Shown: piece after piece, positions 1 to 10,700 of the stretch
Numbering within the stretch: position 1 is the first letter of the stretch
Layout: the number at the start of each line of letters is the position of its first letter
Assembly: GCA_030649935.1 (NCBI GenBank)
Contig: JAUSFN010000001.1
Coordinates: 1-64,000, forward strand
Direction: 5' to 3'
Length of the DNA stretch: 64,000 nt
Source of the DNA: Candidatus Planktophila sp.
GTDB taxonomy: Bacteria; Actinomycetota; Actinomycetes; Nanopelagicales; Nanopelagicaceae
Notes under the pieces: generated by a model
Databases searched by the model: none
Told to the model about the DNA's origin: nothing
The model's input: only the letters and a program-made list of their open reading frames with translations
Position numbers and translations under genes: made by a program

Positions 1-148
1 CTTTCGAGTACTGAAAAGCTCGCCAACGGTTGGATTAAATTTGCTTCCAGAAATCCGTGTTATTCCGCACTTCAACAAATTCTTTAAGTGGATTCCAGAG
101 AGCGCCGCCAAGCTCTTACTTCACGTTCCCGATGATTCAATATCCTAA
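1..148 (+). CDS. C-terminal fragment of a CDS cut by the window edge, possibly peptidase E/cyanophycinase-like
   Basis: Frame 2 is open from the window edge to TAA at 146-148: ..VGLNLLPEIRVIPHFNKFFKWIPESAAKLLLHVPDDSIS*. The family is only a resemblance. Confidence 0.4.
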   Translation, partial: FRVLKSSPTVGLNLLPEIRVIPHFNKFFKWIPESAAKLLLHVPDDSIS

Positions 149-302
149 AGGGTTTACCTGATCAGCAGTTATTTAATGGAGAGCAAATTCACTTGTCCCA
201 ACCCAGTGATTAAGAGTTAGAGGGTAACCGCAGCTAGAAGATTTCTCGCGCTAGAGAGTTCATTAAAAGTTCGATTTCAAATCACTTATGACCTATGAAT
301 AG

Positions 303-857
303 TTGAGTGCTAACCTAAGAGTTATGGCTCAAGAGCTCAATACAACTCGTCTGAGGTTGCGCAACTGGCAAGTGGAGGATTTGCCGCGTTGGATAGAAAT
401 GAATTCAGATCCAGTCACTTTAAAATATTTTGTTCGAACTGACACTAAAGAGGAGAGTGAAATATCTTTTGAAAGAAATAAGATCTTCCTGGAGCTTCAC
501 GAATTCGGACTTTGGGCAGTAGAGGAAAAAGAGAGCGAGAATTTCATGGGATTCATTGGGCTTTCAGATCGGTCCCTCGAGGGGATTTCATTTACCCCTT
601 GCATAGAGATCGGCTGGAGATTGGATAAGGCATTTTGGGGCAGAGGGTATGCGACCGAAGGGGCTCGTGAAGTTCTAAAATTCGCTCAAGAAAACTTGAA
701 AATTGACCAGATATATTCTTATACGGCGAGAATAAATACCCCTTCAATAAATGTAATGAAGAAGATTGGACTTATAGCCAGACCAGAGCTTGATTTTGAC
801 CATCCCAAAATAAGTGCGGGTCTGCCGATACGAAACCACGTGGTTTTTTCGACCTGA
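303..857 (+). CDS. GNAT family N-acetyltransferase (RimJ/RimL-like)
   Basis: TTRLRLRNWQVEDLPRW..., EIGWRLDKAFWGRGYATEGAREVLKFAQENL, INTPSINVMKKIGL are typical GNAT motifs. Start is TTG at 303, or ATG at 324. Confidence 0.85.
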   Translation: MSANLRVMAQELNTTRLRLRNWQVEDLPRWIEMNSDPVTLKYFVRTDTKEESEISFERNKIFLELHEFGLWAVEEKESENFMGFIGLSDRSLEGISFTPCIEIGWRLDKAFWGRGYATEGAREVLKFAQENLKIDQIYSYTARINTPSINVMKKIGLIARPELDFDHPKISAGLPIRNHVVFST

Positions 858-966
858 AAATCGCTGTGATTTCGCCATATCTGCTCTCAAAGGTAGAATA
901 TCCACGTGCGGCCGATGGATTGGCCTCAGTAACACCTAAATCGTTGGATAGAGGCAAGGCCTTCTA

Positions 967-2895
967 GTGGCTGGCTTCCTAAGGAAAGTAGTTTTCGTGG
1001 CAAAGACCCAAGCACACCTCAAAGACCTGCCAATAAAAAAGCGCGAGAACCTTCGTAACGTGGCGATTATTGCCCACGTAGATCACGGTAAAACGACTCT
1101 CGTAGATGCGATGCTCTGGCAGTCAGGTGCATTCGCGGCCTATAAGAAGCAGGGCGAAGGTCAAGAGCGCATGATGGATTCAATGGATCTAGAGCGCGAA
1201 AAGGGAATTACGATTCTTGCTAAAAACACCGCAGTTAAGCGCGGTGACACGATTGTTAACATTATTGACACTCCGGGCCACGCCGATTTCGGTGGCGAAG
1301 TTGAACGCGGACTTGAAATGGTTGATGGCGTTATCTTGTTAGTAGATGCTTCTGAAGGTCCCTTGCCACAGACCCGCTTTGTTTTAAGAAAAGCGTTGGA
1401 AAAGAACCTTCCAGTTATTTTGCTCATTAATAAAGTCGACCGCCACGATTCACGAATCGCTGAAGTTGTCGATGAGACGTACGAACTATTTTTAGATTTA
1501 GATGCCAATGAATCGCAGATTGAATTTCCAGTTGTGTATGCATCGGCAAAAGCTGGGCGTGCATCATTGACGCGTCCTGCCGATGGTGGAATGCCAGAGG
1601 AGGAAAACCTCGATGTTTTATTCGACACAATCTTTTCTGCAATTCCAGCGCCTATGTATCACGAAGGCGCACCGCTGCAAGCACATGTTACTAACCTTGA
1701 CTCATCACCATTCCTTGGTCGCCTAGCTCTATGTCGTGTTCGCGAAGGTGTTATTAAAAAAGGGCAGAACGTTACATGGATTAAGACCGATGGCACCATG
1801 GAGCGCGTAAAGATTTCAGAGCTCCTCATTACTGAAGCTCTTGAACGTGTACCAACGCTTGAGGCTCACCCTGGCGACATTATCGCTGTAGCAGGAATTG
1901 AAACTATTACTCTTGGCGAAACATTGGCAGACAATGAAAATCCACATGCGCTTCCGTTAATCATCGTTGATGAGCCATCGATTTCGATGACAATCGGTAT
2001 TAATACTTCTCCATTGGCTGGCAAAAGTGGGAAACTGCTTACTGCGCGCCAAGTTAAGAGCCGCCTTGATGCCGAGCTCGTTGGTAACGTTTCATTGCGT
2101 GTATTGACTACGGAGCGCCCAGATACTTGGGAAGTTCAGGGACGTGGGGAACTTCAGCTTGCAGTCCTTGTTGAAATCATGAAGCGCGAAGGCTTTGAAT
2201 TGACCGTTGGTAAGCCACAGGTTGTTATTAAAAAGGTTGATGGCAAAGTACATGAACCGATGGAGCGTTTAACAATTGATGCACCTGAAGAATACCTTGG
2301 TGTTCTAACTCAGTTAATGGCGCTTCGCAAGGGCCGCATGGAACAAATGGTTAACCACGGCACTGGTTGGGTTCGTCTTGATTATCGCGTTCCATCTCGT
2401 GGACTTATTGGTTTCCGCACTGAGTTCTTAACTGAAACTCGCGGAACCGGTTTATTGCACCACGTCTTTGATGGTTATGAAGCTTGGCACGGCGATATCC
2501 GCACACGCGGAACTGGTTCGCTCGTATCAGATCGTATGGGAGTTGTTACATCGTATGCGTTGTACGGTACTCAAGATCGCGGAAGCATCTTCGTTGAACC
2601 CGGCGATGAGGTGTACGAAGGAATGGTTATTGGCGAAAACTCGCGAAGCGAAGATATGGATGTTAACTGTGTTCGCGAAAAGAAACTTACTAACATGCGA
2701 GCATCAGGCACCGATGAATCAGAGCGTTTAATTCCGCCTAAGAAGCTCAACATGGAAGGTGCGTTGGAGTTCTGCCGCGAAGATGAGTGCGTTGAAGTTA
2801 CGCCGGCCGTTGTTCGAATCCGTAAGGTTGTCCTTGATGGCGACGAGCGCGCCCGCACAACTTCACGCGCCAAGAAGGCTAACCAAAACGTTTAA
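967..2895 (+). CDS. typA: Translational GTPase TypA/BipA
   Basis: NVAIIAHVDHGKTTLVDAMLWQSG, IIDTPGHADFGGEVER, NKVDR; full-length with the BipA C-terminal region. Confidence 0.95.
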   Translation: MAGFLRKVVFVAKTQAHLKDLPIKKRENLRNVAIIAHVDHGKTTLVDAMLWQSGAFAAYKKQGEGQERMMDSMDLEREKGITILAKNTAVKRGDTIVNIIDTPGHADFGGEVERGLEMVDGVILLVDASEGPLPQTRFVLRKALEKNLPVILLINKVDRHDSRIAEVVDETYELFLDLDANESQIEFPVVYASAKAGRASLTRPADGGMPEEENLDVLFDTIFSAIPAPMYHEGAPLQAHVTNLDSSPFLGRLALCRVREGVIKKGQNVTWIKTDGTMERVKISELLITEALERVPTLEAHPGDIIAVAGIETITLGETLADNENPHALPLIIVDEPSISMTIGINTSPLAGKSGKLLTARQVKSRLDAELVGNVSLRVLTTERPDTWEVQGRGELQLAVLVEIMKREGFELTVGKPQVVIKKVDGKVHEPMERLTIDAPEEYLGVLTQLMALRKGRMEQMVNHGTGWVRLDYRVPSRGLIGFRTEFLTETRGTGLLHHVFDGYEAWHGDIRTRGTGSLVSDRMGVVTSYALYGTQDRGSIFVEPGDEVYEGMVIGENSRSEDMDVNCVREKKLTNMRASGTDESERLIPPKKLNMEGALEFCREDECVEVTPAVVRIRKVVLDGDERARTTSRAKKANQNV

Positions 2896-2899
2896 GTTT

Positions 2900-3277
2900 T
2901 TACTTAATCGCTTTCTTTAAAATCGTTGCAATACCGGCAACATCCATGTCGCCTTTTGCTATGTCGAGAATCATCTTTTCGGCCGTATCAATCGGCATAG
3001 ATAGATCTCTGCCGTTCATGAGGCAGAAGATACGGCCAGAAGACCAGGCGATTCTCTTGTTTCCATCTATTAATGCATGGTTTCGGGCAAGAGAGTGAAT
3101 GAGAGAAGCTACTTTTTCCTCAAAAGTAGGATAAGCATCTTCGCCATAAATGGTGGTCTGTGGCCGCATCGCCGCAGATTCAAGGAGACCTTCGTCCCGA
3201 ATTCGAAAATCACCAATCAACGATTTTCCAATTTCAATTAGGTCATGTAAATCTAAGTAATCAATAGGGTCGCTCAT
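2900..3277 (-). CDS. Fic/Doc-family toxin (death-on-curing type)
   Basis: Doc-type motif HALIDGNKRIAW; 125 aa; overlaps the upstream antitoxin-like ORF by 4 nt. Confidence 0.85.
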   Translation of the reverse strand: MSDPIDYLDLHDLIEIGKSLIGDFRIRDEGLLESAAMRPQTTIYGEDAYPTFEEKVASLIHSLARNHALIDGNKRIAWSSGRIFCLMNGRDLSMPIDTAEKMILDIAKGDMDVAGIATILKKAIK

Positions 3278-3471
3278 TTAGACAGGCGGTCGAGAAGTTC
3301 GGCATCCTCAACTGATACTCGGGCAATTGCATCGGCCAGACGTTGTGGGCGGCGGGCGATATATGCATTAACGGCTGCAAGTGCAGCTTCCTGCATTGAA
3401 ATGCCATCTTGTTCAGCTGCAGCGCGCAAACCAGCGGTTTGTTCGGGGGTAAGTCGTAAGTTCATAGCCAT
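3274..3471 (-). CDS. Antitoxin (ribbon-helix-helix/CopG-like) partner of Doc
   Basis: Small ORF directly upstream of doc: MAMNLRLTPEQTAGLRAAAEQDGISMQEAALAAVNAYIARRPQRL. The internal ATG at 3471 is preferred over the track start at 3510 because operator-like palindromes lie between the two. Confidence 0.7.
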   Translation of the reverse strand: MAMNLRLTPEQTAGLRAAAEQDGISMQEAALAAVNAYIARRPQRLADAIARVSVEDAELLDRLSK

Positions 3472-3478
3472 GGCACAA

Positions 3479-3497
3479 TGGTACCAGAGTGGTACCA
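3479..3497. promoter_or_regulatory. Twin palindromic operator of the TA operon (2x TGGTACCA)
   Basis: TGGTACCA at 3479-3486 and 3490-3497, centre to centre 11 bp (about one helical turn), just upstream of the antitoxin ATG. Confidence 0.6.
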
Positions 3498-3709
3498 CAG
3501 GTGACTGCATCTAGGGCGGAGAGAGAGGTTCTGTCATATTGGTCGGGCAAGATAACCACCGTGAATCGAAAGATTTCGGAATTAATTACGTTTTAACGGT
3601 TACAGCTATTACGGAATTGATTCAAAGGAATTCTTCTATGAGGTTTCCAACCCCTCTAGACTCAGGAATTTTTAAGGATTAAAGTCAAGCAATCAAAGAG
3701 AGGATTTAA

Positions 3710-4201
3710 ATGAAACGTCTATCTCTGATCGTAATTTTTTTGTTGATTTCAGCAGTTTCACCTTTGCAACTTGCAAACGCTGCAATAAAGGATGGAAGTA
3801 AATGCTCACCTGCAGGTGCAAGTTTTAAACAAAATGGAATTAACTTTATCTGCACAAAAATATCTGGAAAAGTTGTGTGGAAAAAGAAATCGACAGTGCC
3901 AACCATCAAAGCTTCTACCGGAATACAAAGCAAATCATTCAACTTAGAAAGTGTTACTTTTTCCGATGATTTTGGATTGACAAGCGCATCGGGAAGAGTT
4001 AAAAATACCTCTGCAAAGGTAAAAAATGCTTTAATGACAATTACTATTTTCAATTCGGATGGCAAGTCTATTTATACGACTATGGTGGGTTCGGCACAGA
4101 ATGTTAACCCTGGGGAAACGGTAACAGTTCAATTTATTGGCACTGGTTCTTTGCCATCAGGTACTTTTAAATATAGCTTTCAAGTAGATACGGAATTTTA
4201 A
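3710..4201 (+). CDS. Secreted protein with FxLYD-like domain
   Basis: N-terminal signal peptide LSLIVIFLLISAVSPLQLANA; then SGRVKNTSAKVKNALMTITIFNSDGKSI...NPGETVTVQFIG, like FxLYD domains. Confidence 0.6.
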   Translation: MKRLSLIVIFLLISAVSPLQLANAAIKDGSKCSPAGASFKQNGINFICTKISGKVVWKKKSTVPTIKASTGIQSKSFNLESVTFSDDFGLTSASGRVKNTSAKVKNALMTITIFNSDGKSIYTTMVGSAQNVNPGETVTVQFIGTGSLPSGTFKYSFQVDTEF

Positions 4202-4227
4202 ACCAACTAACCAACTAGGGAGAAACA

Positions 4228-4560
4228 ATGCGAAAACTAAGACCGCTATCGTGGGTAATTATCATTACGAATATCTTGTTTGCCTGGTGGATTATCGGCG
4301 GAGTTGGAGGTGCCGTCAATGATAGTTGCACAGGAATGTCGGGAGATGAACTTTCTGCTTGTGAAGCAGGAACTGCTATCGGTGCCGGTCTTGGCACAAT
4401 ATTTATTCTATTCTTGTGGGTAATGGTCGACATTATTTTGCTTGTAATTTTTCTTGTCACCAATAAGAAGGGTCGAGAATGCCCAAGTTGTGGACGCAAG
4501 GTCAAGGTAGGTAAGACGGAGTGCGATAAATGCGGACACAGTTTTAAACAAGTGCAATAA
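4228..4560 (+). CDS. Small membrane protein with C-terminal zinc ribbon
   Basis: Two hydrophobic segments and CPSCGRKVKVGKTECDKCGHSF (CX2C...CX2C). Confidence 0.65.
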   Translation: MRKLRPLSWVIIITNILFAWWIIGGVGGAVNDSCTGMSGDELSACEAGTAIGAGLGTIFILFLWVMVDIILLVIFLVTNKKGRECPSCGRKVKVGKTECDKCGHSFKQVQ

Positions 4561-4664
4561 TTCTCAAAGGAGCATTGATTAGGTGATTTTCCTCATTAGG
4601 AGTCCTCAAATCATGCTTTAAAAGAAATCCCAAAATGTCAGCTACATACGATTGAATAGCGACC

Positions 4665-7600
4665 GTGAGTACACCGAAATTTAACCTGGTGCGACATGCC
4701 AAGAAAAGCGCTGAGTTGAAACTTTCATTGGAACAAAGCGGCGCGGTTACTCATCGCGGGTCACCATTGGTTGTGCAGGGTGGGCCGGGCACGGGCAAGA
4801 CAACGGTATTAATTGAAGCTGCGCTCGCACGAACAAATGATGGACAAAACCCGGATTCAATTTTGCTGCTGACTTTTGGGCGAGAGCGTGCCTCCGAACT
4901 TCGCGATTCGATTGCTCTTCGAACAACAAAGACAATGTTCGAACCCTTAGCCCGAACATTTCATTCGTTAGCCTTTTCAATTTTAAAGATGAAGGCTGAA
5001 AAGAGCGATCCTGAACCGATTTTATTGAGTGGTCCTGAACAAGAAAGTTATATAAAGGAGTTGCTAAAAGGCGACATCGAGGATGGCTATAGAGAGTGGC
5101 CAGAGGATTTACATGCGGCCCTTACAACAAATGGATTTGCGCGCGAACTTCGCGATTTAATTCTGCGCGCATCAGAGCGAGGGATTGGTCCTGCACAGTT
5201 AGAAAAACTCGGAATATCAAAGGGCGAAAAATATTGGTTTGCTGCATCAAAGTTCTGGCAGCGATATTTGAATTCGATGGTGATGCGAGAAATTAGTGCA
5301 ATTGATGCAAAGATGCGAATCGATCCTTCGGAGCTTGTTTCAAGGGCAACGCTGCATTTACACAATAACCCCGACGTGTTAGCAAAATTACGTGCGCGTT
5401 TCACCACCATTATGGTCGATGAGTTTCAAGAGAGTGATCCAGCCCAGCGAGCTTTACTTGCAACGCTAGTTGGCGCAGATGTAATTATCTGTACTGATGC
5501 CGATAGCGCCGTCGGACGCTTTCGTGGCGCCGATCCCGATGGCTTATCTGCGGCGTTAGATCCTTATCGCGCTAAGGAAATTGTTTTATCAACGGTTTAC
5601 CGTAGCGCCCAAGAAATCTTCAGTGTCGGTCTCGAATTTGCACTAGAAATGCCCGGCTCCCATATCACCCGAAAACGCAGCTGTGGTAATGAAAATTCAG
5701 GTGCAGTGGCGGTGCACCGCTTTAGATCAGGGGCTGAAGAGGCGGCATTTATCGCCCATCAATTTCGTAGCGCACATCTGCGCGAAGGAATTTCTTACAG
5801 CGATATGGCAGTTATTCTGCGTAACCCTGGGCTCACGGCCTCTGCGCTTCGACGAGCATTTTCATATGTTGGAATTCCTGTAGCAAGTGAACTGCAAGCT
5901 TTGGCTGGAAATCCCGCCATCGCACCATTTCTCTTATTAGCCCGCGTTGCAATTAAAGCGCAGCCAATGAACTTAGATACCGCCGAGCGATTACTGATGA
6001 GCGAGTTCGGCGGGGCAGATTCAATCTCACTTCGTCGAATTCGTCGCGCCCTAATTGCCGCGCGTGCCGATGGAGATGAACGCTCGGGGACACAGTTGTT
6101 ACTCGATGCAATCGATAAAGGTGAAATTTTTATAGAAGGCGCGGATTCAGTTATTCGTGTTCATACGTTATTAGAAAAAACCCGTGCCGCTGCTCGAAAT
6201 AAATCCGCCCTGGCCGATGATTTGTTGTGGGCGATTTGGGATAACGCCATGACAAGTGATGGTCAAAAACTTAGCGATGCTTGGCGTACTCAATCACTTC
6301 GACCCGGAGTTCGGGGTGCCGCCGCCGATCGCGACTTAGATGCCATGATGCAGTTATTTGAATCCGCTGCCAGATACTCAGAGCGTTTTCCATCATCGGG
6401 TCCAGCCGCCTTTATCGCCGAAATTGCAACCGAGGATATTGCAGGCGATGTTATTACCGCCAAGGGTGTACGCCCGGATTTTGTAGAGATTCTCACTGTA
6501 CATAGTGCGAAAGGACGTGAGTGGGATGTAGTTGCGATAGCGGGGCTTCAAGAAGGAACATGGCCTAATTTAAAGCAGCGCTCATCGTTATTAGGTGCCG
6601 AGCGGTTAGTTGAACGCCAACGCAACCCCGATACTCCACGTGATCAGTTAGATATCATCGCGGCTAATGGACTTATGCAAGACGAAGAGCGCTTGTTCCA
6701 TGTCGCTCTAACCCGCGCCAAAGGCTCACTTTTCATCACTGCAGTGCAACGCGATGATGAAGAGCCCTCACAGTTCTTTGAGGCGATCGAGGTTTTGGTC
6801 AATACAAACGATCTCGATGAGCCAGTCATAACCGAAGTTCCCCGCCCAATAACTGTGCCTGCGCTGGTTGCAGAACTTCGAAGTCAATTACATGGCGAAA
6901 ATGCACATACTGCTGCAGCGATACTTAAAGCTATGAGCGAAAATGGAGTTTATCTAGCCGATCCTCAATCGTGGATTGGGTCACTGCCTTTGAGTACCGA
7001 TGCACCAGTTATTGATGCCGACAAAGAAGTTGTTGTATCGCCCAGTGGCGCTGAATCTTTTGAAGAGTGCGGAGTCAAGTGGTTTTTACAAAACAGTGGC
7101 GGCGTTGATGGAGATAGCACAGCCCAAGTTCTGGGCTCTGCGATTCACGCATTTGCCGCAAAAATGGTTCAAGCGCCAAGTACGACTAAAGAAGAATTAA
7201 TTGCGACTCTACAAAGCTCATGGAAACTTATCGATCCAGATTCTGGATGGGTGAGTGCTTCCCATTTAGAAAACGCGGTTACGATGCTCGAAAAATTCGT
7301 TGACTACCATGTCAACACTACTCGCACAGTAGTCGATGCTGAAATGCGCTTTGATGTGAAATTGGGTCGTGCTCGAATTGTAGGAAGTGTTGACCGATTA
7401 GAAGTCGAAGCCGATGGCTCATTATTTATTGTTGACTTCAAAACAGGTGGCAGTGCAATTAGTGTTAAAGATGCAAAAGAGAATCTTCAGTTAGCTAGTT
7501 ACCAACTCGGAATCGCAGAAGGTGGATTTACTCAAGGCAATGTCAGTGCAGGTGCCGAGCTTGTTTATTTAGGTACAAGCACTGTGGGAGCAACAATTCG

Positions 7601-7766
7601 ATCTCAACATGGTATTGAAGTCGATGAGATTAAAAATAAACTCAATGAAATCGGCGAAGGTGTGGGCGCTGCTACCTTCTTTGCAACGGTCAATAAGCGC
7701 TGTAAAGGCTGCCCTGTGCGTAAGTCCTGCCCGGTCCAAAGCGATGGTCGGACGGTGATTTCATGA
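4665..7766 (+). CDS. adnA: AdnA-like UvrD/REP helicase-nuclease subunit
   Basis: Walker A VVQGGPGTGKTT, motif II VDEFQESD, C-terminal PD-(D/E)XK-type FIVDFKTGG and C..CKGCPVRKSCP. Tandem with adnB (ATGA overlap) and syntenic with the nudC-uvrD2-whiB7 block. Confidence 0.85.
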   Translation: MSTPKFNLVRHAKKSAELKLSLEQSGAVTHRGSPLVVQGGPGTGKTTVLIEAALARTNDGQNPDSILLLTFGRERASELRDSIALRTTKTMFEPLARTFHSLAFSILKMKAEKSDPEPILLSGPEQESYIKELLKGDIEDGYREWPEDLHAALTTNGFARELRDLILRASERGIGPAQLEKLGISKGEKYWFAASKFWQRYLNSMVMREISAIDAKMRIDPSELVSRATLHLHNNPDVLAKLRARFTTIMVDEFQESDPAQRALLATLVGADVIICTDADSAVGRFRGADPDGLSAALDPYRAKEIVLSTVYRSAQEIFSVGLEFALEMPGSHITRKRSCGNENSGAVAVHRFRSGAEEAAFIAHQFRSAHLREGISYSDMAVILRNPGLTASALRRAFSYVGIPVASELQALAGNPAIAPFLLLARVAIKAQPMNLDTAERLLMSEFGGADSISLRRIRRALIAARADGDERSGTQLLLDAIDKGEIFIEGADSVIRVHTLLEKTRAAARNKSALADDLLWAIWDNAMTSDGQKLSDAWRTQSLRPGVRGAAADRDLDAMMQLFESAARYSERFPSSGPAAFIAEIATEDIAGDVITAKGVRPDFVEILTVHSAKGREWDVVAIAGLQEGTWPNLKQRSSLLGAERLVERQRNPDTPRDQLDIIAANGLMQDEERLFHVALTRAKGSLFITAVQRDDEEPSQFFEAIEVLVNTNDLDEPVITEVPRPITVPALVAELRSQLHGENAHTAAAILKAMSENGVYLADPQSWIGSLPLSTDAPVIDADKEVVVSPSGAESFEECGVKWFLQNSGGVDGDSTAQVLGSAIHAFAAKMVQAPSTTKEELIATLQSSWKLIDPDSGWVSASHLENAVTMLEKFVDYHVNTTRTVVDAEMRFDVKLGRARIVGSVDRLEVEADGSLFIVDFKTGGSAISVKDAKENLQLASYQLGIAEGGFTQGNVSAGAELVYLGTSTVGATIRSQHGIEVDEIKNKLNEIGEGVGAATFFATVNKRCKGCPVRKSCPVQSDGRTVIS

Positions 7767-10700
7767 GCTTGAATGCTAAATACTCACCAGAGGAGATCAT
7801 TGCCAAACTTCAGGCACATCCTAAGTTTGGCGCAACGATATCCCCAATCACTAAGTATCAATCGGCGATTATTAGTAGCGATCTTGAGCCATCCGTTGTA
7901 ATTGCTGGGGCTGGCTCAGGCAAAACGGAGACAATGAGCAATCGCGTTCTCTACTTAGTTGCTAATGGTTTTGTAAAACCCGATCAGATTTTAGGTTTAA
8001 CTTTTACACGAAAAGCTGCTGGAGAACTATCGGTACGAATACGCAAACGGATACGCCAACTTGCAACGTTGCCTGAGTTCAATCACATTACATCATCGGT
8101 AACTTCGGTGACAACTTATCACTCCTATGCAGGCAAACTTCTCAGCGAACATGCGATTAGATATGGAATCGATGCCGATGCCGAACCATTAGGCGAGGCA
8201 GCGCTTTGGCAGATTGCCTCCGATGTTGTGCGTAACTGGTCCGATGATACGTATCGAAACCAAAGCGCTGTGAGCACAGTTATTAAAGATCTATTGGGAC
8301 TTTCAAAGTTAATGCTCGAGCATCAAGTCAAAGCTGAAAATATTGCGGCAATTGGCGATGAGATTGTGCGGGAGTTGGCACCACTAACCGGTGCACGCAA
8401 TGAAGAGGTCCGAGCAGTCGAACGTGCAATGCTTCAACGGAACTCACTTTTGCCTATGGTTGATGCTTTCATGCAACGACGCAAGGCGGCAGGTGAATTC
8501 TCATTCGATGATCAAATGTCATTAGCCGCCGATATCGCAGAAAACTTTACCGATGTTGGTGTATTAGAGCGTGGAAAGTATCACGTGGTTTTACTCGATG
8601 AATATCAAGATACATCGCAATCTCAGGTGCGCATGCTCTCATCTCTATACGGTGGCGGGCATCCCGTAATGGCTGTGGGGGACCCATCGCAGGCTATTTA
8701 TACTTGGCGTGGTGCATCGGCGGGCACGATGGCATCTTTTACTAAGTATTTTTCTAAGAATCCTGATCAATGTGGAGCTGCACAATTTACACTCCCAACG
8801 ACATTTAGAAATGATGTAATGATTTTAGCTGCAGCCAATCGCATTAGTGATGAAATTAAGTTGGCGGGTGGCCAAAGCGTCGTTGAATTGGAAGCAAGAT
8901 CTAATGCTGGCAAAGGCGAAATCGCCTATGGAATCTTTGAAACTATCGATGCTGAAGCTGTGGCAGTTGCTGAATACATAAAAGAAAATTGGAGCCCAGC
9001 ACTTGGCAAAAGCACTGCAGTTTTAGTTCGAAAGCGGGCACAGATTACGGCGATTGAAAGCGCACTATGCGAACTGGGCTTACCTGTTGAAGTTATAGGC
9101 ATCGGTGGATTGATTCATGTGCCCGAAGTCGCAGATGTCGTATCGATGCTCAAAATTATTACTAACCCCGATTCAGGATCGTCATTGATGCGACATTTAA
9201 CTGGCCCACGTATTAACTTAGGTCCGCGTGATATTGCAGCACTCGGGTCATTTTCTCGCGAACGCGCAAGGGAGATGCACGCTGATTCGAAGAGTTTTAT
9301 TAAAAAAATCGCAGCTGGTAATCCCGATCAGTTGGAGGCCGATGATCAATTTGCGGGCTCGATTATCGATGCATTAGATGAGATACATAACGCGAAAAAG
9401 AATAGTTTTAGTGAAATCGGATTTCAACGTCTTGAGGTTTTTGCTGGCGATCTACGTCGATTGCGCTCTCGCGCTGGTGGGCAGATTAGCGATTTGATTA
9501 GTGAGGTTGAAAACTATTTAACTCTGGAGAGTGAGATAACTCTGCGCGATGGATCGCAAGCAGGCCGCCGGCATTTGGATCGCTTCTTAGATGAAGCGGC
9601 AAAGTTTGAACGAAGTGGCGGCACGGTAAGTGCATTTTTAGAGTGGTTAGATGTTGCCGCAGATGCCGAAGGCGGGTTGAAGGCAGGTGCCCCTGAAGTT
9701 CGCAGTGATGTAGTACAGATTTTGACTATACATATGGCAAAGGGCGCCGAATGGGACGTTGTTGCCGTACCAGGTCTGGCTGAAGGAACTTTCCCTGGAA
9801 ATAATTCAAGTGATCCCGACAACTGGTTGAAAAACGAGAAACACATTCCCTTTGCACTTCGTGGGGATGCAGAGGAGTTGCCAGTTTTTTCCTTAGATGG
9901 AGTTACGAAAAATAGTGATGCTGCAAAAGTGATAAAAGAGTTTGGTCGGCGTTGCGTTGAAAATATTAAGATGCGCGAAGAGATGCGCCTAGCCTACGTT
10001 GCAGTGACCCGCGCTAAATCGCATTTAATCTGCACAACATCGCGTTGGCGAGATGGAAGCAAGCCTGTCGAGCCAAGTGAAATTTTCTACCTCATCGCTG
10101 AGGCTGCAAGTGGACTCGGAGGTCGCATGCTCTCTGATGCGCCAGCACCCGAAGTTGGTGCTGAGAATCCAAGCATTGAAAATCCAATTACTGGGCAGTG
10201 GCCTTTTGATCCACTTGGTAATCGGCGAACCGCTTTTAACACAGCGGCTGAATTAGTCAATACAAGCCCGGCTCATACTTTGGGCGAAATCAATGACCTT
10301 GAAATTACTTCATGGATTAACGATGCCCAAGCTCTCATTACCGAAATCCAACACCGCTCACATAGTTTAATACACGTTCCGCTACCGCCAAGGCTTTCAA
10401 CATCGACACTGGTCGCACTTCATAAAGATCCACAAGAACTGGCGCTAAATATTCGTCGACCAATGCCGCGCGGTCAGGATCAATATTCGCGTCGCGGTAC
10501 TGCCTTTCACTTATGGGTAGAGCGCCAATTCACCGATGCCGACACATTATTTGGAGATGAGTATTTAGACTACTTAGATCCACTCGATGAAGATTCAAAG
10601 CTGGAGGATTTAAAGAGAGCTTGGCTATCGAGCGAGTTTGCTCATCGGACGCCAGTGCGCGTTGAGGTTCCATTTGAAACCACTATCGCTGGCGTATTGA

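Noticed and set aside
1161-1628. 155-aa - strand ORF inside typA (and similar long antisense ORFs inside kgd, adnB, aroA, rsgA, DUF222)
   Set aside because: Low-complexity Ser/Thr/Arg-rich translations antisense to clearly conserved genes; codon-structure artefacts.
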